A stretch of DNA of 64,000 nucleotides from Bradyrhizobium viridifuturi (GTDB taxonomy: Bacteria > Pseudomonadota > Alphaproteobacteria > Rhizobiales > Xanthobacteraceae). Below are positions 60,422-64,000 of this stretch, piece after piece. The notes under the pieces are model-generated. The model saw only the letters and a program-made list of their open reading frames with translations. It was not told the origin of the DNA and ran no database searches. Where the stretch lies: contig NZ_LGTB01000007.1 in assembly GCF_001238275.1 (NCBI RefSeq), positions 124,001-188,000 on the forward strand. Direction: 5' to 3'. The first letter of the stretch is position 1. The number at the start of each line of letters is the position of its first letter. The position numbers were made by a program, and so were the translations under genes.

Positions 60422-60456
60422 TGGGGTAATGGGTCCTGGCTTTCGCCAGGACGACG
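60422..60456. repeat. Right terminal inverted repeat of the GIY-YIG element
   Basis: Begins tggggtaatgggtcctgg and ends ggctttcgccaggacgacg; an exact reverse complement of 60056-60090. Confidence 0.9.
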
Positions 60457-60585
60457 CCCAATGATGACCATCTAAAAACCACCAAGAACGAATTAAGAAC
60501 ACTTTAGCAAGTCTTTGATATATCATTATGATTCGGCGCTGTGCCAATACAATATCTAGGGTCTCCCAGCCTCCGCGAGGACTAC

Positions 60586-61017
60586 ATGTCCACCATCGCC
60601 TTCGATCAGTTCGCTCTCACCCGCATCGCGGATTTCGCCCGCTCGCTGTCGCGGCTGCACCAGGCCTCGCGGCGCCAGCCGATCGACGACGACCAGCTCG
60701 ATCGCGAGTTCAACGCGGTATGCATGTCGATCTGGGGCTACACCACGGATGATTTCAGCGACGAGCTGTTTTCGCTCGACGATCACGCCTGGCTCGATTC
60801 GCTCGACGAGGCGCATGCGCGCCTGTTCGCCGCCGAGCAGGGCTACGATCTCGTCGACGACCACGGCATGCTGACGGATTGGTGGGGCTATTGCTGGATG
60901 ATCCTCGCCGAGAAGCGCGGTCTCCTCACCGCCGAGAACCGCGCCGCCGCGCGGGCGGCGATCGAGGAGAAATACATGGCCGCGCCGAACGTGATCGGCG
61001 TGATCGTGGCGCGTTAA
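60586..61017 (+). CDS. Hypothetical soluble protein
   Basis: Acidic soluble protein of 143 residues, starting at the ATG at 60586 (MSTIAFDQFALTRIADFARS); 15 codons upstream the frame stays open but lacks a ribosome site, while gcgaggac precedes the chosen start. It has many aspartates and tryptophans (SIWGYTTDDFSDELFSLDDH, MLTDWWGYCWMILAEKRGLL) and appears all-helical. No domain is recognised. Its last codons overlap by 4 bases the 3' end of the convergent DUF2865 gene. Confidence 0.72.
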   Translation: MSTIAFDQFALTRIADFARSLSRLHQASRRQPIDDDQLDREFNAVCMSIWGYTTDDFSDELFSLDDHAWLDSLDEAHARLFAAEQGYDLVDDHGMLTDWWGYCWMILAEKRGLLTAENRAAARAAIEEKYMAAPNVIGVIVAR

Positions 61018-61877
61018 TTCGCCTCGGCGCGCTTGCCGGACTTTGCCGCGTTGCCCTTCGGCGCGACGGACGACGGCGCGACATCGCTTCTGGTCTCCGG
61101 CAGCGGCGCGTCGCTGGCGAGCTCGGCGCTGACGGGCGCAACCCTCATCTCGCCGAGCCGCGCGCGGACCGCCGCAGTCAATCCGGGATAGGAGGCGACC
61201 GGGGTGAAGTCGAACGACTGCTCGTTGCCGACCCGGACGCCGGTATAGGCGACCAGGCCGTCGGTGGTCGCGATCACGTCACCGGCCTTCAGCGAGGCGT
61301 CGAGCGCGAGGTCGACCGGCGCGAGCCCGGCCGGGTCGCGGCCGTTGCAGGTGCAGTCGGCGCGCAGCGCCTTGCGGTAGGCGAAGGCGGTCTCGCTGTC
61401 GGCGTAGCGCTCGCCCGTGCTCGATGCTGAGCTGTCGATATGGCTGCCGTAATAGACCTTGGTCGCGCTCGCGGGGCAGAACGCCTGGCAGAGCTGCGCC
61501 GGCGTCGCGTTGCCGCGCATCGTCAGCGGAAAATACTTGCCGTCGCAGGTCCGCACGCAATAGGCCGGCCCGGAACCGGCGACGCGCGGTGCCGAGGTGG
61601 GTGTGGAAGTCTGCCGTTCCGGCTGGTTGAGGCCGAACGGATCGGCGAAGAAATTGGCCTGCGGCGGGGCCTGCCGGCCCTGCTGCTTCTGGGAACCGCC
61701 GAAGAAGAAGTCGAACAGCCCTTCGGCTGAGACGGGAGCGGGCACGACCACGACGGAACCCGCAAAGGCTGCGGCGGCAAGCATCACACAGCGCCGCACG
61801 CGCCGATCACTCAACTCTGTACGCAACGCCAACTCCACCCGACGCGCCGCGGCGGCAAGGTGCCCCGGCGGATTCAC
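61014..61877 (-). CDS. DUF2865-family exported protein
   Basis: Protein of 287 residues containing a DUF2865 domain, common in Bradyrhizobium and relatives. An N-terminal membrane/signal segment (RCVMLAAAAFAGSVVVVPAP) leads to a low-complexity linker and then the cysteine-rich domain at about residues 104-195: YCVRTCDGKYFPLTMRGNAT, LCQAFCPASATKVYYGSHID, and ALRADCTCNGRDPAG. Five or six cysteines suggest disulfides in the periplasm. The C-terminal part is less conserved. The function is unknown. An internal ATG at the signal segment (about 61784) could be the real start. Confidence 0.82.
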   Translation of the reverse strand: MNPPGHLAAAARRVELALRTELSDRRVRRCVMLAAAAFAGSVVVVPAPVSAEGLFDFFFGGSQKQQGRQAPPQANFFADPFGLNQPERQTSTPTSAPRVAGSGPAYCVRTCDGKYFPLTMRGNATPAQLCQAFCPASATKVYYGSHIDSSASSTGERYADSETAFAYRKALRADCTCNGRDPAGLAPVDLALDASLKAGDVIATTDGLVAYTGVRVGNEQSFDFTPVASYPGLTAAVRARLGEMRVAPVSAELASDAPLPETRSDVAPSSVAPKGNAAKSGKRAEAN

Positions 61878-61985
61878 CTTAGAGCGGGATGGTAAACGAG
61901 CGATTGATTCAGCGTGACGGCGTCACAAGCAGAAGGCGAGATCGAGCGAGTTTTCCTTCACCTCGCCCCGGGAGCAGAGAGACCT

Positions 61986-62549
61986 TCAGTCCTTCAGGAA
62001 CTCGCCGGCCTTGTACAGCGCGCGGAACGGCAAGCCGGCTTCGGCAAAGGTCTCGGTCGCGCCTTCCTCGCGGTCGACCATGGTGAAGACCAGCGCAATC
62101 TCGCCGCCGGCCTCGCGCACCGCTTCGACCGCCTTCAGCGCCGAGCCGCCTGTCGTGGTGACGTCCTCGACGATCACGATGCGCTTTCCGGCCAGGCTCT
62201 CGCCCTTGGCGAGGCCTTCCACCGCGAGCCGTGCGCCGTGCTCCTTCGGCTTCTTGCGCACGAAGAAGGCGGCGATCGGGTGGCCCTTCAGCCAGGACAG
62301 CTGTGCGATCGCGCCGGCGAGCGGCACCGCTCCCATCTCGAGCCCGCCGACGAAATCGAGCTTGTCGTCCTTCAGTGCCTCATAGGTGAGCTCGGCGAGC
62401 AGCGCCGCGCCCTCGGGATCCAGCATTGTCGGCTTCAGGTTGAAATAGAAGTCGCTCTTGCGGCCCGACGCCAACGTGATCTCGCCGCGGCCGAACGAAC
62501 GCTTGCGGATGATCTCGGCGAGGCGGGCGCGGGAGGCTGATTTGGACAA
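61986..62549 (-). CDS. pyrE: Orotate phosphoribosyltransferase
   Basis: Orotate phosphoribosyltransferase of 187 residues, which joins orotate to PRPP in pyrimidine synthesis. The PRPP-binding motif is [18 protein letters not shown] (about residues 122-139). Other family segments are [20 protein letters not shown] and [19 protein letters not shown]. The start chosen is TTG at 62549, because the protein then begins [20 protein letters not shown] and aaggga lies upstream; no ATG or GTG gives a similar fit. The frame continues to 62633 without family resemblance. Confidence 0.92.
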   Translation of the reverse strand: MSKSASRARLAEIIRKRSFGRGEITLASGRKSDFYFNLKPTMLDPEGAALLAELTYEALKDDKLDFVGGLEMGAVPLAGAIAQLSWLKGHPIAAFFVRKKPKEHGARLAVEGLAKGESLAGKRIVIVEDVTTTGGSALKAVEAVREAGGEIALVFTMVDREEGATETFAEAGLPFRALYKAGEFLKD

Positions 62550-62740
62550 AGACTTTTTCCCTTGAGGGTTTGAGGCGGGCGGCAATCTATCGGCGGTTAC
62601 CGGGACATTCCAGCGCGGAAATCGGGCCGTCAACAGCGCCTATGCCGCGATTTCCGCGGGCGAGCTTTCCGGAAAGCGCGGTTGTGCGGCCGGTTCGATC
62701 CCCCTAAAGCAGTCGCCAAATATCTGGAAGGGAAGCGGAA

Positions 62741-63367
62741 ATGACCATCGAGCTGCACACCTGGAACACGCCCAATGGCCGCAAGATCTCGGTGGCGCTG
62801 GAGGAGATGGGGCTGCCCTACAAGGTGATCCCGGTGAATATCGGCAAGGGCGAGCAGATGGCGCCCGCCTTCCTCGCGATCAGCCCGAACAACAAGATCC
62901 CGGCGATCGTTGATCCCGATGGCCCCGGCGGCAAGCCGGTCAGCATCTTCGAGTCCGGCGCAATCCTGCTCTATCTCGGCGAGAAGACCGGCAAGTTCCT
63001 GCCGAAGCCGCTCGCCGAGCGGATCCCGGTCTATGAGTGGCTGATGTGGCAGATGGGCGGTTTCGGCCCGATGCCGGGCCAGGTGCACCATTTCATCGCG
63101 CTGGAGAACGAGCAGGATCGCGCCTACGGCCTGAAGCGCTACATGGCCGAGACGCGGCGGCTCTACGGCGTGCTGGACCGCAGGCTGGATGGCCGCGATT
63201 TCGTCGCCGGCGATCTCTCGGTCGCCGATTTCGCCATCCTCGGCTGGGCCTGGCGCCATCCGCGCCACAAGGTCGATCTCGGCGACTTCCCCAACGTCAA
63301 GCGCTGGTACGAGACGCTGATGGCCCGCCCCGCGACGAAGCGCGGGATGGAAGCGAAGCTGGATTGA
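62741..63367 (+). CDS. Glutathione S-transferase family protein
   Basis: Glutathione S-transferase of 208 residues, of the YfcG/YghU-like group. The N-terminal thioredoxin-like domain starts IELHTWNTPNGRKISVALEE, with an Asn (NTPN) in the catalytic position as in YfcG-type enzymes, and has SPNNKIPAIVDPDGPG and FESGAILLYLGEKTGKFLP for glutathione binding. The C-terminal helical domain includes LMWQMGGFGPMPGQVHHF. YfcG-like enzymes show disulfide reductase activity rather than classical conjugation. A weak ribosome site (ggaaggga) precedes the ATG. It stands alone. Confidence 0.9.
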   Translation: MTIELHTWNTPNGRKISVALEEMGLPYKVIPVNIGKGEQMAPAFLAISPNNKIPAIVDPDGPGGKPVSIFESGAILLYLGEKTGKFLPKPLAERIPVYEWLMWQMGGFGPMPGQVHHFIALENEQDRAYGLKRYMAETRRLYGVLDRRLDGRDFVAGDLSVADFAILGWAWRHPRHKVDLGDFPNVKRWYETLMARPATKRGMEAKLD

Positions 63368-63378
63368 GGGGGTCTTCC

Positions 63379-63535
63379 CTTCTCCCCTTGCGGGAGAAGG
63401 TGGCACAGGCGGCCAACGGCCGTTTGTAATGCAACGCCGACGCGTAGCGTCGGCTACGGCGGCAGATGAGGGGTTGTCTCCGCAGACGATCTCGTGGAGG
63501 GAGACCTCACCCGGATTCGATGCTTTGCATCGAGG
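63379..63535. repeat. Intergenic repeat with CTTCTCCC hairpin
   Basis: Begins with the hairpin CTTCTCCC-cttgc-GGGAGAAG (63379-63399), followed by sequence such as gcagatgaggggttgtctcc and cctcacccggattcgatgc, which matches a repeat type common in Bradyrhizobium-like intergenic DNA. It lies between the GST gene and the LysR gene. Confidence 0.6.
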
Positions 63536-63550
63536 CTCCCGGCAGGGCGA

Positions 63551-64000
63551 TCACCCCTTTGTTTCCTCCGGCCTTGGCAGAGGCGAGACGTGCTTGGCAA
63601 ACTTGCGTCCCGGATAGTGTTTGCCGCAATAGGCGACGAGTTCGTCGATAAAGGATTTGGCATAAGGGGCCAGAAAGCGCTGCGGATCCCAGGCTACGGC
63701 TGTCCATCGCCCGATCGAAGCGCCCCTGTGAAGCAGCGGAAAGGCGTGGACGCTGGCGGGGATCTGAACATTCGACGGCACGATGGCGACATCGTTGCCG
63801 CCTCTTGCCAGCGCGAGCAGCGTGTGAGGCGCGGCGCTTTCGAGGATCACGCGTGGCCTGACGTGCGCGATGTTGCAGGCGGCATCGAACCAGCCGCGAG
63901 ATGCGAAGTCCCGCCGCAGCAGCAGCAATGACTCCTCGGCGAGTTCGGCAATCTCCAGCTTCCGCCTGCTTGCGAAGCCATGCCGTGGCGAAACGGCAGC
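63551..64000 (-). CDS. LysR-family regulator, N-terminal part outside window
   Basis: C-terminal half of a LysR-type transcriptional regulator; about 149 residues are visible and the frame stays open to the right edge. The effector-binding domain is recognisable from LEIAELAEESLLLLRRDFAS, then GWFDAACNIAHVRPRVILES, LALARGGNDVAIVPS and FPLLHRGASIGRWTAVAWDP. The end is CGKHYPGRKFAKHVSPLPR. The DNA-binding part and the start lie beyond the window. The co-inducer and target are unknown. Confidence 0.8.
   Translation of the reverse strand, partial: AAVSPRHGFASRRKLEIAELAEESLLLLRRDFASRGWFDAACNIAHVRPRVILESAAPHTLLALARGGNDVAIVPSNVQIPASVHAFPLLHRGASIGRWTAVAWDPQRFLAPYAKSFIDELVAYCGKHYPGRKFAKHVSPLPRPEETKG

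Larger units (their letters stand above)
60056..60456 (-). mobile_element. GIY-YIG element with perfect 35-base terminal inverted repeats
   Basis: A 401-base unit: a GIY-YIG nuclease gene lies between two inverted repeats of 35 bases (60056-60090 and 60422-60456) that match at every position. Each end holds the hairpin TCCTGGC-GAAA-GCCAGGA. The gene stop is 4 bases from the left repeat and the start 33 bases from the right one. No flanking direct repeat is evident. A non-coding relative is at 16303-16423. Mobility is inferred from the structure. Confidence 0.7.

Noticed and set aside
62680-62720. tRNA-like GGTTCGATCCC before the GST gene
   Set aside because: Only the T-arm-like string is present; no acceptor stem, anticodon arm or D-arm can be folded around it.

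Overview
The window is high-GC, gene-dense DNA from an alphaproteobacterium, most likely Bradyrhizobium or a close relative in the Nitrobacteraceae. Two things point there: the gene order ptsH - EIIA - hprK - chvG - chvI with pckA close by, typical of Rhizobiales, and many short palindromic repeats of the kinds scattered through Bradyrhizobium and Rhodopseudomonas intergenic DNA. There are no rRNA genes, tRNA genes, CRISPR arrays, prophages or classical insertion sequences.

Layout, left to right. 1-4419: the end of a mechanosensitive channel, a luciferase-like oxidoreductase with a flavin reductase, and an NAD(P)-binding protein. 4442-8374: a secreted small protein and a TPR protein (minus strand), then a broken sigma-54-dependent activator. 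8739-13880: a redox/detoxification cluster (two AraC regulators, a membrane protein, nitroreductase, AhpD-like protein, azoreductase, DUF3788 protein) that looks accessory. 14052-24000: housekeeping and mixed genes (glgX, TPR protein, radC, 3-methyladenine glycosylase, map, mscS, K+/H+ antiporter). 23998-29888: a proline-rich membrane protein, the molybdate importer modABC, a secreted protein and two cell-wall enzymes. 30203-40877: signalling and transport (a PAS-GGDEF-EAL protein, DUF1801, RDD, a chemoreceptor, a TetR-EamA pair with matching operators, an acyl-CoA dehydrogenase-like enzyme, MFS, a small secreted protein). 40977-46869: lepA, a caspase-like protein with two YARHG domains, an M15 peptidase and a GT39-type glycosyltransferase. 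47037-54516: the PTS-Ntr/ChvGI/PckA region. 54613-64000: arginase, thioesterase, glgP, small proteins, a GIY-YIG element, DUF2865, pyrE, GST and the end of a LysR regulator.

Two things stand out. First, ten genes (TPR protein, AcoR-like activator, AraC, glgX, lepA, caspase, GT39, chvG, hprK, pckA) are broken by thirteen single-base losses and no gains. Each can be repaired by adding one base to a short run of the same base, and repair restores family motifs and stop/start overlaps with the next gene. This looks more like systematic homopolymer undercalling in the assembly than gene decay. Second, a 401-base element at 60056-60456 consists almost entirely of one GIY-YIG nuclease gene between perfect 35-base inverted repeats. 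A short non-coding relative with the same hairpin ends, carrying a compensatory base-pair change, lies at 16303-16423. This is the best candidate here for an undescribed mobile or repeat-propagating system.

Functionally, ChvG/ChvI, HprK, EIIA and HPr form one regulatory unit linking envelope and acid sensing to carbon and nitrogen state, and PckA (gluconeogenesis) next to them is a plausible target. GlgX and GlgP act on the same glycogen pool but sit 40 kb apart.
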